A stretch of 44,403 nucleotides of DNA from an uncultured Anaeroplasma sp. (GCA_945919465.1 CAMEJG010000013.1:1-44403), one strand, 5' to 3'; shown: positions 15,728 through 24,957, counted from the first letter of the stretch. The notes: generated by a model not told the origin, from the letters alone. Numbers and translations: made by a program.

Positions 15728-18130
15728 ATGAAAAAGAAAAATTTGGCTTTATTAAGCTTAACAGTTTTAGCTGGACTTTCACTAGCTAGCTGTGGTGGAA
15801 CAAATGATCCAACTAGTGCTCCTAGTGCTGGTACTTCAGGTTCAACAAATGCCGTAACTTCAGGTTCAACATCTAGTACAGCTGAAGTTACAAAAGAAGT
15901 TTCTGTACTAGATAATGTAGGTGGTTCTGGAGCAAACACATCATTACCTGCATATGTAAGTGATGGCGTTACTGACACTAAAGGTCTAGATATTTGCTTA
16001 AATTATAATGGTGCGCAAGGAACAACTTTAAGAGATTCTTCTAAGATGAATTCAGTAGAAAATACGAACTATAATAAGGGCGATTTATTACCAACTTGGA
16101 AGGAATTTGCAAAGAATTTAAATACTTCAATTCGTGATGCTGCAGATTACTCTACAAGCTCAGATAATGAAACTTATACTAAGGTTTCTAGTGGTGCATA
16201 TGTTTCTCAAACTGATGCTACTCAAAAGATTGACATATTCTACAATACTACTGCAAATATTGAAAAAATGGGTGCAGCTGGTGAAGCAGTTAATCTTTTA
16301 GATTATGTTAATGCTGGTAAAATGCCTGCATTCAAGGCTTGGTTAGAAGCTAACCCAACAATGGCTAAGGCTATTACAAAAGGTGGTAAGATTTACTATA
16401 CTCCATATTTCGATGGTTATCAAGACGTTGAACGTATGTTCGTTATGGATACTAATGTGGCTAAGGCTGTTCTAGACGCTGCTGACTTTTCAAAATTTGA
16501 TAATACTTTAAATGGTAAAGGTGGAGCAGATAATACATTGAAAGAAGCTAAGTATCAACCATATATGGATACTCAAAACAACTATCGTTGTAATGAAACT
16601 GTTGTTCCATGTTTAAATGGTACTGAAGTTGTTAACGTAACAATTAAGCAAACTAAGAACATTATTCTTCTACAAAATGAATTATTAGCAAATGGTTGTA
16701 CAGGTAAACAATTAGCTGAACAATTCCGTGCATATTTAGATGAAGCATTTGGTGAATATATTGGTGCTGGTAAATTATTTGAAAACTATTCAGATATCTT
16801 TGTTTCTGAATCTGCAGCTTACAATGCTGATGAATTAATTGCTTTAATGCGTGTTGTAAAAGCAAATCCAGGTGTTGTTACTGGTGATGTAAATTCTGAA
16901 GTTGTTGGTTTATTCCCACGTGGTGTTGCACATAACCGTGTTGATAATATTGCTGACTTTATGCAAATTTGGGGTGTTCAAGGTATGACTTCTAAGAAAG
17001 ATATGTTATACTTCGATGCTAATGGCTGCTTAAATGATGCTGCAACAACAAATCAAACATATGACGGTCTTGATAATTTAGCTGCATTATATAGTGAAGG
17101 CTTAATTTTAAATGAATTCTGGGGCAAGCCAGGTTCTAGTTCAAAGACTTTATATCTAGATAAGTATTTTGGTAAGACTGCTGATGGTTCAGGTTATGGT
17201 CTATTAATGTATGATTATGCTGCATCTACTGGTGCTACAAATACAAAGGTTAATGGTATTGGTACTGATGACTCTAAGAGAAATGGTGGATTTAAGGATA
17301 CTTCTGTTACAGGTGTAAGACCTATTCTTCCTCCTCTAGCTTATTGGGCAACTGAGTCTGATTTTGATGTTGAACAAGATTTAACTGATTTTACTGGTAA
17401 GACTTTACTTCGTTATTCAGAAGAAAATAGATCATTAAAGTCTACTTCTTGGTGTATTCCTACATCATCAGATAATATAGACGGTGCTATTCGTTTGTTT
17501 GATTATCTATTTACTTTAGAAGGTACTCGTATTCAAGATTTTGGTCCAAATAATGGTTTATATTGGACTTTAGGTGATATTGCTGGTACACAAGCACCTA
17601 TTATGTCTTCTGCAATTAAGGAAATGATTGGTAATTCTAATACTGACTTCTGGTCTTGTATGAGAGCATATGTTGGTTCAACACATGGTGTTGGTCATGT
17701 TCGTGAAACTGCTATTCAAATTCAATCTTGTAATTCTTATGCTCAAGTTGGATTAAATAATCTAGAAGATGCAATTGCTGCAGGTGTTGTTTATGCTAAT
17801 AGAGTTGATAAGCATGGTTCTGTATTCTCTTGGGATTGTACAGTTCCTACAGCAGGATACACTTCTCCAACTGAAGAAGTTGCTGCAAAATATGCTGGTT
17901 TAACTGCATTCTGGCAATCAAATAAGAATGCTGAAGCTGCTAATGGTTGGGTTGCTGTTGTAAAGGATGGTTTAGCAAGAACATCAAATAATACAATTGG
18001 TAATATCGCTACTGGCGGTGAATATAATTATGCTGGTATTTTAGCAGAAATTGATTTAAAGAATGAAAATTACCTATATACACTTGCTAGTTCATTAGGT
18101 GATAGTTTTGTTCCAAGTTATTTAAAGTAA
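15728..18130 (+). CDS. Large solute-binding lipoprotein of the pectin importer
   Basis: 800 residues, well above the 430-560 usual for LplA/YtcQ-type binding proteins. The signal peptide MKKKNLALLSLTVLAGLSLASC ends in the lipobox LASC, so Cys22 is lipidated. A Ser/Thr/Gly-rich tether follows (about 23-60). The rest looks like an extracellular binding fold rich in Asn, Tyr and Trp, with the hinge-like DIFYNTTANIEKMGAAGEAVNL early and STSWCIPTSSDNIDGAIRLFDYL late. The assignment rests mainly on signal peptide and position after the permeases. The extra length could be a second carbohydrate-binding domain. The Shine-Dalgarno AAAGGAG is strong. A stable hairpin follows the gene. Confidence 0.88.
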   Translation: MKKKNLALLSLTVLAGLSLASCGGTNDPTSAPSAGTSGSTNAVTSGSTSSTAEVTKEVSVLDNVGGSGANTSLPAYVSDGVTDTKGLDICLNYNGAQGTTLRDSSKMNSVENTNYNKGDLLPTWKEFAKNLNTSIRDAADYSTSSDNETYTKVSSGAYVSQTDATQKIDIFYNTTANIEKMGAAGEAVNLLDYVNAGKMPAFKAWLEANPTMAKAITKGGKIYYTPYFDGYQDVERMFVMDTNVAKAVLDAADFSKFDNTLNGKGGADNTLKEAKYQPYMDTQNNYRCNETVVPCLNGTEVVNVTIKQTKNIILLQNELLANGCTGKQLAEQFRAYLDEAFGEYIGAGKLFENYSDIFVSESAAYNADELIALMRVVKANPGVVTGDVNSEVVGLFPRGVAHNRVDNIADFMQIWGVQGMTSKKDMLYFDANGCLNDAATTNQTYDGLDNLAALYSEGLILNEFWGKPGSSSKTLYLDKYFGKTADGSGYGLLMYDYAASTGATNTKVNGIGTDDSKRNGGFKDTSVTGVRPILPPLAYWATESDFDVEQDLTDFTGKTLLRYSEENRSLKSTSWCIPTSSDNIDGAIRLFDYLFTLEGTRIQDFGPNNGLYWTLGDIAGTQAPIMSSAIKEMIGNSNTDFWSCMRAYVGSTHGVGHVRETAIQIQSCNSYAQVGLNNLEDAIAAGVVYANRVDKHGSVFSWDCTVPTAGYTSPTEEVAAKYAGLTAFWQSNKNAEAANGWVAVVKDGLARTSNNTIGNIATGGEYNYAGILAEIDLKNENYLYTLASSLGDSFVPSYLK

Positions 18131-18162
18131 TTTTGAGTTATAATTTATTTAAAGTAATTTTG
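18118..18162 (+). repeat. 18-bp direct repeat duplicating the end of the binding-protein gene
   Basis: TTATTTAAAGTAATTTTG occurs at 18118-18135, spanning the last codons and stop, and again at 18145-18162. The period is 27 bp. It looks like a local duplication. Confidence 0.85.
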
Positions 18163-18180
18163 TTTTAGTTTTTAAAATAT

Positions 18181-18217
18181 AGTTATCCTGGGACTCGTTA
18201 AGAGTTCTAGGATAACT
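18181..18217 (+). promoter_or_regulatory. Stable intra-operon hairpin without a T-run
   Basis: A 16-bp stem (AGTTATCCTGGGACTC with its 3' partner, two G-U pairs) and a 5-nt loop sit between the binding protein and the next gene. No U-tract follows, so it fits an RNA-stabilising or processing structure that raises binding-protein mRNA over downstream genes, as known for malE-type operons. Confidence 0.7.
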
Positions 18218-18237
18218 ATTCCTATAAGGAGGTTTAT

Positions 18238-19050
18238 ATGGCAAATTTTTTTAAGAAAAATGCCAAATTATTGCTAATTACATATGCAGTAATTATATTT
18301 GCAACATTAGTTGCTGGTCTATTTTATTTAACTAGTTTAGGAAATGTTCATATATATTATTCTATAGACGCTAATACATCTGAACCTACATTTAGTTCAG
18401 ATGACACAATATCATCTACTGGATTAACTAATCTACAAGTTTTTAAGTATTTTGGTAATTCAGAAGTAAAAAATAACCTTCCTGATTATGTTAATTATGA
18501 TGTGGACCCAGATAATGGTGGAATGTATAGCACATTCTTTGCAGATAAAGGCTATGCTAAAATTGTTTATGATTTCCAAATCGCAATGAGTGATTATAAC
18601 ACACAAATAATTATATATTGTATTATATCATTGTTATGTTTTTGCGTTATGATGATTTTCTCTAATCATTCTAGAAAAATTTATTATAAGAGTAATTTAT
18701 ATTCAGGTATTTTAATGCCAACAGCTGTAGGCGTATATACTGTAATTATGATGATTCAAAATTTCAGTTTAATGGCTGTATTTAATGAAAATTATCATTT
18801 ATTTAGAACTGTATCTGTATTACAAGATCCAAAAATTAATGATAGAACTAAGGGTAATATGGTTGATTATCAATTAATTTTAGACAATAGCCAAGGTTTT
18901 GGAGATTCTTGTTATTGGGTACAAACAATTTTCTATTCTGTTGTACTATTATATTCTTTATTCTTAATTGTATACACTATCTATAGATATAAGGAATCTA
19001 CTAAGCGTAGAAATGAAGTTATAGAGAGGGCGGTGCAGAAGAATGATTAA
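18238..19050 (+). CDS. Membrane protein of the pectin importer locus (unknown family)
   Basis: 270 residues. One helix at about 12-32 is followed by an extracytoplasmic stretch of about 85 residues rich in Asp, Asn, Ser and Tyr. Then three more helices follow (about 123-142, 157-178, 236-258), a second polar loop between the last two, and a basic C-terminus. No recognised domain. AAGGAGG gives a strong ribosome site. The 3' end overlaps the next gene by 8 bp, which implies stoichiometric synthesis of the two proteins. The exposed loop could contact the lipoprotein or substrate; this is inference only. Confidence 0.7.
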   Translation: MANFFKKNAKLLLITYAVIIFATLVAGLFYLTSLGNVHIYYSIDANTSEPTFSSDDTISSTGLTNLQVFKYFGNSEVKNNLPDYVNYDVDPDNGGMYSTFFADKGYAKIVYDFQIAMSDYNTQIIIYCIISLLCFCVMMIFSNHSRKIYYKSNLYSGILMPTAVGVYTVIMMIQNFSLMAVFNENYHLFRTVSVLQDPKINDRTKGNMVDYQLILDNSQGFGDSCYWVQTIFYSVVLLYSLFLIVYTIYRYKESTKRRNEVIERAVQKND

Positions 19051-19720
19051 TGATATTGAAAATAAAAATTCACAGAAGGTTATGTCTGATCTTGAGTATG
19101 CTAAAAATGATACTGAAATGATGAGATATAGAGTGAATGGTTTATCGTATAAATTGGGATTAGCTGCTATGATTTGTAGTTTACTTGGTGCATTCATTTG
19201 CTTAAATTCATATAGCCCAAGAGATTTCCAAGTAATTATGATTATAATTCTAAATATTATAATATTACTAGGTGGATTTCTATGTGCTGAAAAAGTAAAA
19301 AATTATAATAAGGCTGGTGCAATAGGCCAAATTGTTTTTGGTGCAGTATGTATAGGAAGAATATTCTATGTTCCTGTTATCCTTATGGTTCAATTCAGTA
19401 AATTTATGGAAGCTAATGATTGGTTAGCGTATTATAATGGACTTAAAAGAGAAGAACAAAGAAAGCTAAAGGATACTTTAGAGCAAATGAATACTCTAAG
19501 ATCTGAATCTTCTAATTATTTAGGTCAAACAATTACTTCATATTATAATAGTAATAGATATGCAAATGCTTTCCTACCAGCAAATGGTTATTTTAGAGGT
19601 ATTTCTGCAATGGTATTATTTGGCTGTGCAGCTGCATTATTCATAGTTGCTGGTATTATTGGCTATCAAAGAGCTAAGAAGCTTAGAACTTATCTTGATA
19701 GTATTAATGTAAAGAATTAA
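19043..19720 (+). CDS. Membrane protein of the pectin importer locus (unknown family)
   Basis: 225 residues. Soluble charged N-terminus (about 1-30), three closely spaced helices (about 34-53, 61-79, 88-112), a polar segment of about 70 residues with a Lys/Glu-rich, coiled-coil-like start (GLKREEQRKLKDTLEQMN) and a Tyr/Asn-rich part. A last helix lies near 184-207 before a basic tail. Not recognised. Translationally coupled to the gene before it (8-bp overlap) and 11 bp before the ATPase gene, with AAGGAGGGG between. Confidence 0.7.
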   Translation: MINDIENKNSQKVMSDLEYAKNDTEMMRYRVNGLSYKLGLAAMICSLLGAFICLNSYSPRDFQVIMIIILNIIILLGGFLCAEKVKNYNKAGAIGQIVFGAVCIGRIFYVPVILMVQFSKFMEANDWLAYYNGLKREEQRKLKDTLEQMNTLRSESSNYLGQTITSYYNSNRYANAFLPANGYFRGISAMVLFGCAAALFIVAGIIGYQRAKKLRTYLDSINVKN

Positions 19721-19731
19721 GGAGGGGTAAT

Positions 19732-20835
19732 ATGTCTGCTGATGTTATTTTAAGAGATGTAAATAAAGTTTACCCAAATGGATTTCATGCTGTTTATGAT
19801 TTTAATATTGAAATTGAAAAAGGTGAATTTATAGTATTAGCTGGTCCTTCTGGATGTGGTAAGTCTACAACTTTACGTATGGTAGCTGGTCTTGAGGATA
19901 TTTCAAAAGGCGATTTAATCATTAATGGTAAAAAAGTTAATAATGTTGCTCCTAAGGATAGAGATATCGCTATGGTATTCCAAAATTATGCATTATACGC
20001 ACATATGACTGTATACCATAATATGGCATTCTCATTAACTATTCGTAAGGTTGATCCTGTTGAAATTCATGCAAGAGTTATGAAGGCTGCAGAAGTATTA
20101 GGTCTTGTTCCTTACTTGAATAGAAAGCCTAAGCAATTATCTGGTGGACAACGTCAACGTGTTGCTTTAGGACGTGCAATTGTTCGTGACCCAGTAGTAT
20201 TTTTACTAGATGAACCACTATCTAACCTAGATGCTAAGCTTCGTGGTACAATGCGTAAGGAATTAATGCAATTACATGAAAGATTAAATGCTACATTCTT
20301 ATATGTTACACATGATCAAATTGAAGCATTAACCTTAGCTTCTAGAATTGTAATTATGAAAGATGGTTATGTTCAACAAATTGCTTCACCAAAAGAAATG
20401 TTTGATAATCCAGAAAATCTATTTGTTGCTGGTTTTATTGGAACACCTCCAATGAATTTCTTAAATGGTCATATTGATGATGCATGTGAATATTTTATTC
20501 ATGATAATACACAAATAAAATTTAAATTAACTGCACATCAACATGAAATAATTCATAGTTATGCTGGAAAAAATGTTATTTTAGCTGTTCGTGCTGAATA
20601 TGCATATATTGATGATGCTACTTTAGAAAAAAATGTTGAATCTAAATTTACTTTAGATGTTGATTATACTGAGTATTTAGGAGCTTATAATTTAATATAT
20701 GGAAAATTAGGCGAAGAAAATCTTATTTGTAAGGTATATAATCGTTCTGACATTACTGATAAAAAAATTGAAGTTGCTTTCGATATGGAAAAGGTTCATT
20801 TCTTTGATATCGAAACAACAAAACGTATTCGTTAA
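19732..20835 (+). CDS. Sugar ABC importer ATPase, MsmX/UgpC type
   Basis: 367 residues. Walker A GPSGCGKST at 38-46, Q-loop MVFQNYALYAHMT, signature LSGGQRQR near 136, Walker B VVFLLDEPLSNLD near 153, and switch His in YVTHDQ. The C-terminal regulatory TOBE-like domain (about 240-367) carries VRAEYAYI and the usual interaction surface. In many Bacillota one MsmX serves several importers from a remote locus; here the ATPase is inside the operon, so the system looks self-contained. N-terminal start after AAGGAGGGG is clear. Confidence 0.95.
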   Translation: MSADVILRDVNKVYPNGFHAVYDFNIEIEKGEFIVLAGPSGCGKSTTLRMVAGLEDISKGDLIINGKKVNNVAPKDRDIAMVFQNYALYAHMTVYHNMAFSLTIRKVDPVEIHARVMKAAEVLGLVPYLNRKPKQLSGGQRQRVALGRAIVRDPVVFLLDEPLSNLDAKLRGTMRKELMQLHERLNATFLYVTHDQIEALTLASRIVIMKDGYVQQIASPKEMFDNPENLFVAGFIGTPPMNFLNGHIDDACEYFIHDNTQIKFKLTAHQHEIIHSYAGKNVILAVRAEYAYIDDATLEKNVESKFTLDVDYTEYLGAYNLIYGKLGEENLICKVYNRSDITDKKIEVAFDMEKVHFFDIETTKRIR

Positions 20836-20852
20836 TTAGGAGGAATGATTAT

Positions 20853-21596
20853 ATGGATAATAATCGTTACGAAGAAGTTGAAAAAAAAGAAAACATATTT
20901 TTTAGACTTTTAAAGATGTTTGGTCAATATCTTAAAAATTTAGGGTATGATTTTGTAGTATCTTTTAAGTATAATAATATGAAATTGCCAGCAATTTTAG
21001 TTGCTATTCCTGGTGTACTTTTAGGATTCTTCCTATTATGGCATGCTCCAGTTGTTACACAAATAAATTTTGAGCAAGCAACTATTGATGGTGTAACACA
21101 TTTTTATAAGAATATTTCATTTAACTATTCAGGTATGATTCTATTTATTCTTATGTTGTTTGGTATTTTGAATATCTTTACAGCTGTTTCAATGTCTGGA
21201 AAAAAGAATTTGGGTTCTGTTGTTTTATCAACAATTTGTACTTCTGTAATAGTAATTTGTGGTATATTGTATTTGTATGCAGTATTTACATTTTTTGAAG
21301 GTTATAATATATATCAAGATGCATATGCTAAGGAATATGCAAGTGCCTATGCAGAATTAATTGCTAATATTGATCCATCAAATGCTGAGGCTTTAGCAAA
21401 AGCTGCAATTGATGCAGATATTGCTGCAAAGGCAGCTTGTAATTTGACTGGTATATCAACAAGTGAAACAGTATCCTTCGATACTAATTTCATAGTTTCA
21501 GTTACATCAATTATTGTATCAATGGTTTCAGCTGTAACTGGATGTATACTAGGATTTATATTCTACGATAGAACATACGAAAAGGTAGATAGATAA
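20853..21596 (+). CDS. Membrane protein of the pectin importer locus (unknown family)
   Basis: 247 residues. An amphipathic basic/acidic N-terminus (about 1-40) precedes four helices (about 46-66, 93-113, 125-148, 214-238). Between the first two is a short outside loop. Between the third and fourth is a polar, Ala-rich, probably helical extracytoplasmic region (AEALAKAAIDADIAAKAACN, about 150-205). Not recognised. 17 bp after the ATPase gene, with TAGGAGG. Its stop overlaps the next start (TAATG). Confidence 0.7.
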   Translation: MDNNRYEEVEKKENIFFRLLKMFGQYLKNLGYDFVVSFKYNNMKLPAILVAIPGVLLGFFLLWHAPVVTQINFEQATIDGVTHFYKNISFNYSGMILFILMLFGILNIFTAVSMSGKKNLGSVVLSTICTSVIVICGILYLYAVFTFFEGYNIYQDAYAKEYASAYAELIANIDPSNAEALAKAAIDADIAAKAACNLTGISTSETVSFDTNFIVSVTSIIVSMVSAVTGCILGFIFYDRTYEKVDR

Positions 21597-22180
21597 TGAG
21601 TATAAAGAAGAAGAGAATTGAAGAAGAATTTGATCCATATAAGGTTGATAAATTATCTAAAATTCCTTCTTGGATAATTATCTTTGTATTGAAATATTGG
21701 GCAGCTGCGGCTGCCGTTTTCTTTACTGTAATAGGCGGTATAGATATAGGTCTTGATTTCTCTACAGATAATTACCAAGATTTAATTGCTTCTATAAATA
21801 CTTCTGAACAAATTATTTTGTTTATCGGTTTAACTTTGGCACTATTATTGAATTATGCTGTAAAACAGGTAGTAATTATGCTAAATAATAGAAGAAATAA
21901 TACCTTTAGATATAATTTAATAAATCAATCTGGATTAATTGGTTTTTTCCTACATTTATTATATTGTATGTTTGTTTCATTTGTGTTATTTTTTGTAATT
22001 TGCTTTTTAGGATATAAAGGTTGGATTATTAACTTGTTTGGAACAAGTAATTACGGTCTTGAACCATTTACTTATGGATTATGCTTTATAATAATTGATA
22101 TTATATTTGTATTATTAAAGAATATCATTTATAATGTTATTGAAAGAATTAAATATAAAAAGCAATTAGCTATGGACTAA
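21596..22180 (+). CDS. Membrane protein of the pectin importer locus (unknown family)
   Basis: 194 residues, four helices (about 28-50, 77-97, 119-143, 160-181) with short loops and a Lys-rich start (MSIKKKRIEEEFDP) and end. Start overlaps the preceding stop by one base, so it is translationally coupled. Paired with the preceding protein, both four-helix proteins with charged N-termini, suggesting a heteromeric unit. Not recognised. Followed 13 bp later by the GH28 gene. Confidence 0.7.
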   Translation: MSIKKKRIEEEFDPYKVDKLSKIPSWIIIFVLKYWAAAAAVFFTVIGGIDIGLDFSTDNYQDLIASINTSEQIILFIGLTLALLLNYAVKQVVIMLNNRRNNTFRYNLINQSGLIGFFLHLLYCMFVSFVLFFVICFLGYKGWIINLFGTSNYGLEPFTYGLCFIIIDIIFVLLKNIIYNVIERIKYKKQLAMD

Positions 22181-22193
22181 TTGGGAGGTTAAT

Positions 22194-23744
22194 ATGGAGT
22201 TTAAAACTATATTTATAAGTTCAAGAAGCTTAACAATTGAAATACTAAATAATGATATTGTAACAACAACCCCATATGATGTTTATTTAAATGGAGAGTT
22301 ACTAAGCTCAAATGAATGTGTGAATGTATATTCAATTTATAATTTAAATCCAAATACAGAATATTTAGTTAAGATTATTCAAAATGGATTATGCTATGAA
22401 AAAACTATTAAAACAGATGATGAATATGTATCATTAAATGTTAAAAGGTTTGGTACTAAGGGAGATGGCGTAAGCTTAGATACAAACTTTATTCAAGCTG
22501 CTATTTTAAGTTGCCCAGATAACGGTAGAGTATATTTTCCTAAAGGAGAATATTATACAGGACCATTATTTTTAAAGAGTAATATTACTATAGAATTAGC
22601 TGAGGGAGCTCATTTAATTGGTGATATTGATAGAAATAATTATCCAATTTTACCTGGTATTATATTTACTTCTGATGAGCAAGATGAATACAATCTTGGA
22701 TCATGGGAGGGGAATCCACTTGATTGTTTTGCAAGTATTATTACAGGCATTAATATTGAAAATGTCAAAATCATTGGTAAGGGTATCATTGATGGTAATG
22801 CTCAAAATAGTGATTGGTGGACAGATGTAAGAACTAGAAGAATTGCGTGGAGACCAAGAGGAGTATTCCTAAATCATTGTAAAAATATTAGCTTCCAAGG
22901 TGTAACTGTTACAAATACACCATCTTGGAATTTACATCCATATTTTTCTAGTAATTTAAAATTTATTGATATGAAGGTTCAAAATCCTAAGATATCTCCA
23001 AATACTGATGGATGTGATCCTGAATCTTGTAACAATGTTGATATTATAGGTGTTAATTTTTCTGTTGGAGATGACTGTATCGCAATTAAATCCGGAAAAA
23101 TATATATGGGTAGAAAATATAAAAAGCCTTCAGAAAAATTCAATATTAGAAACTGTTCAATGAATTTTGGTCATGGTGCTATAGTTTTAGGTAGTGAAAT
23201 GTCTGGTGGTATAAAAGATATTACTGTATCTCAATGTTTATTTAATAAGACTGATAGAGGCCTTAGAATAAAAACTAGACGTGGAAGAGGAAAAGATGCA
23301 ATAATTGATGGTATTACCTTTGAAAATATAAAAATGAGCGAGGTACTTACTCCATTAGTTATTAATATGTTCTATTATTGTGATCCAGATGGACATACAG
23401 AATATGTGTATTCTAAAGAAAAATTACCTGTTGACGATAGAACTCCTTATTTAGGAAAATTTGTATTCAAGGATATTGATTGTACAGAGGTTAATGTTGC
23501 AGCTGGAACATTCTTTGGATTACCTGAGAAACCTATTGATTCAATAACTCTTGAAAATGTTAACTTCCATTATGCAAAGGACCCTGTTTTAGGATTACCA
23601 GCAATGATGGATGGACTTCCTAAAATGAAAGGAAAAGGTTTAATATTCTCTTATGTTAATCAAGTTAATATAAAAAATGTAAATTTTGATGGCTTAAATG
23701 ATAAGGAATATGAGTTTACTGAAGTAAATAATATAAATAAATAA
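22194..23744 (+). CDS. Cytoplasmic GH28 polygalacturonase
   Basis: Hydrolyses alpha-1,4-galacturonan; probably an exo-enzyme acting on imported oligomers. 516 residues. An N-terminal beta-sandwich (about 1-80, fibronectin III-like with NLNPNTEYLVKI) precedes the right-handed beta-helix, which starts VKRFGTKGDGVSLDT. All four GH28 signatures are present: NTDGCDPE (about 270), GDDCIAIKSG (about 292), GHGAIVLGSEMSGG (about 326) and RGLRIKTRRGRG (about 357). No signal peptide. Last gene of the operon, with a terminator after it. Together with the divergent CE8 gene it defines the substrate as pectin. Confidence 0.94.
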   Translation: MEFKTIFISSRSLTIEILNNDIVTTTPYDVYLNGELLSSNECVNVYSIYNLNPNTEYLVKIIQNGLCYEKTIKTDDEYVSLNVKRFGTKGDGVSLDTNFIQAAILSCPDNGRVYFPKGEYYTGPLFLKSNITIELAEGAHLIGDIDRNNYPILPGIIFTSDEQDEYNLGSWEGNPLDCFASIITGINIENVKIIGKGIIDGNAQNSDWWTDVRTRRIAWRPRGVFLNHCKNISFQGVTVTNTPSWNLHPYFSSNLKFIDMKVQNPKISPNTDGCDPESCNNVDIIGVNFSVGDDCIAIKSGKIYMGRKYKKPSEKFNIRNCSMNFGHGAIVLGSEMSGGIKDITVSQCLFNKTDRGLRIKTRRGRGKDAIIDGITFENIKMSEVLTPLVINMFYYCDPDGHTEYVYSKEKLPVDDRTPYLGKFVFKDIDCTEVNVAAGTFFGLPEKPIDSITLENVNFHYAKDPVLGLPAMMDGLPKMKGKGLIFSYVNQVNIKNVNFDGLNDKEYEFTEVNNINK

Positions 23745-23755
23745 TAATTTTATTT

Positions 23756-23787
23756 GGCGTATTTTATATAAATATACGCCATTTTTC
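23756..23787 (+). terminator. Terminator of the pectin operon
   Basis: GGCGTAT / ATACGCC stem (23756-23762 / 23774-23780) with an AT-rich inner part, followed by ATTTTTC. Confidence 0.8.
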
Positions 23788-23840
23788 TATTTATTTTTGC
23801 TAACTATAGTATTATAATAAATACATAGGGAGGATTAAAT

Positions 23841-24344
23841 ATGATTGAAAAGATAAAAAATAATATTAAGTATATTATGTTTTTGGCTGCTTTTGTTTCT
23901 ATTGGATTAGTTATTCCTAGCATTTTTGGATTGTTTTCATCTGAAATAACTGATACTTCAATTATTAGTCTATTGTATTATGCTGGAATTATATTAACCA
24001 ATATATTCATTCTTATAATGGCTAATAAAAAAATAGAAGAAATTAATATTACTATCCCATTATTGCTAATTTGTATAGCTAAAATTATTAGTTATGTAAA
24101 TGGTATAATGAATAATCAATATATTAATTTAGTTTATATTGGCTTATATTTAAGTATATTAATTTTACAATTTATAAAGTGTAATAAAAAAGTCTTATTT
24201 GCTCTTTATATATTATTAGCTTTAGCTATTTCCTTTACAATACTTAATGTATTTACAGGTTCTCAACTTGGATTAGCTAGTCTTATTTGCTTATGCATAA
24301 TATTCTTAATTATTTATTTACAAAAAGGAAAGGGAGAAGAATAA
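23841..24344 (+). CDS. Small multi-pass membrane protein (unknown)
   Basis: 167 residues, almost entirely hydrophobic with five or six helices and short polar turns, and a Lys/Glu tail. No recognised family. AGGGAGG precedes the ATG. It follows the pectin-operon terminator, so it is a separate unit. Its stop overlaps the start of the next gene (TAATG). The two may interact. Nothing links them to pectin other than position. Confidence 0.65.
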   Translation: MIEKIKNNIKYIMFLAAFVSIGLVIPSIFGLFSSEITDTSIISLLYYAGIILTNIFILIMANKKIEEINITIPLLLICIAKIISYVNGIMNNQYINLVYIGLYLSILILQFIKCNKKVLFALYILLALAISFTILNVFTGSQLGLASLICLCIIFLIIYLQKGKGEE

Positions 24345-24916
24345 TGAAAAAGTTGACTTTAGCTTCATTTGTTTTAAATTTAGTAGCGGTATTACTACCA
24401 ATAGTTTCAATTGTATTATATTTTATTAAAAAGGATGATTTACCAACAAATTATTCAACATTAATTGGATTAGTATTTATTGGTGTTTTAACATCAATTG
24501 TTAGTGTAGTATTTTTGAAGAAATTTGAAAATAAATTAAGAGTTCTTCATATTATTCCAGTATTATTAAATTATGTAGGTTTTTCTATTGTTTTGGCTGC
24601 AATTAGTGGTACTACATCAAATTCTAATACAGTTTTAGGATTATTAGTAATTGTTTTATATGTAGTTGGATTAGTATTTGCATTAACTAAGAATGCAAAA
24701 TGGGCTTCAATTGTAGTTATTACTATTAGCAGCTTATTTATTAAATTATGTTTGCCTATTGCTTTTGGAAATATAGTTTCATCTGATGTAGAGATGCTTA
24801 TTCTTGCATTTATTGGATTATATTATGTGATAACCTTTGTAGCTCAAATAGTATTCTTTTCTGCAAATTTTCTTGCTAATAGCGAAAATAAAGAAGTAGA
24901 TTCAAAAACAGAATAA
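24344..24916 (+). CDS. Small multi-pass membrane protein (unknown), coupled to the previous gene
   Basis: 190 residues from the ATG at 24344, chosen because GGGAGAAG lies seven bases upstream and it overlaps the preceding stop; an in-frame ATG at 24287 lies inside the previous gene. About six helices (7-27, 39-59, 70-90, 97-115, 122-140, 150-173), then a charged Glu/Lys tail. Not recognised. A terminator follows. Confidence 0.65.
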   Translation: MKKLTLASFVLNLVAVLLPIVSIVLYFIKKDDLPTNYSTLIGLVFIGVLTSIVSVVFLKKFENKLRVLHIIPVLLNYVGFSIVLAAISGTTSNSNTVLGLLVIVLYVVGLVFALTKNAKWASIVVITISSLFIKLCLPIAFGNIVSSDVEMLILAFIGLYYVITFVAQIVFFSANFLANSENKEVDSKTE

Positions 24917-24925
24917 TTTTTATTC

Positions 24926-24957
24926 ACTATGCTTGAATAATAAGCATAGTTTTTTTA
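24926..24957 (+). terminator. Terminator after the membrane-protein pair
   Basis: ACTATGCTT / AAGCATAGT stem, loop GAATAAT, then seven T. Confidence 0.9.
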
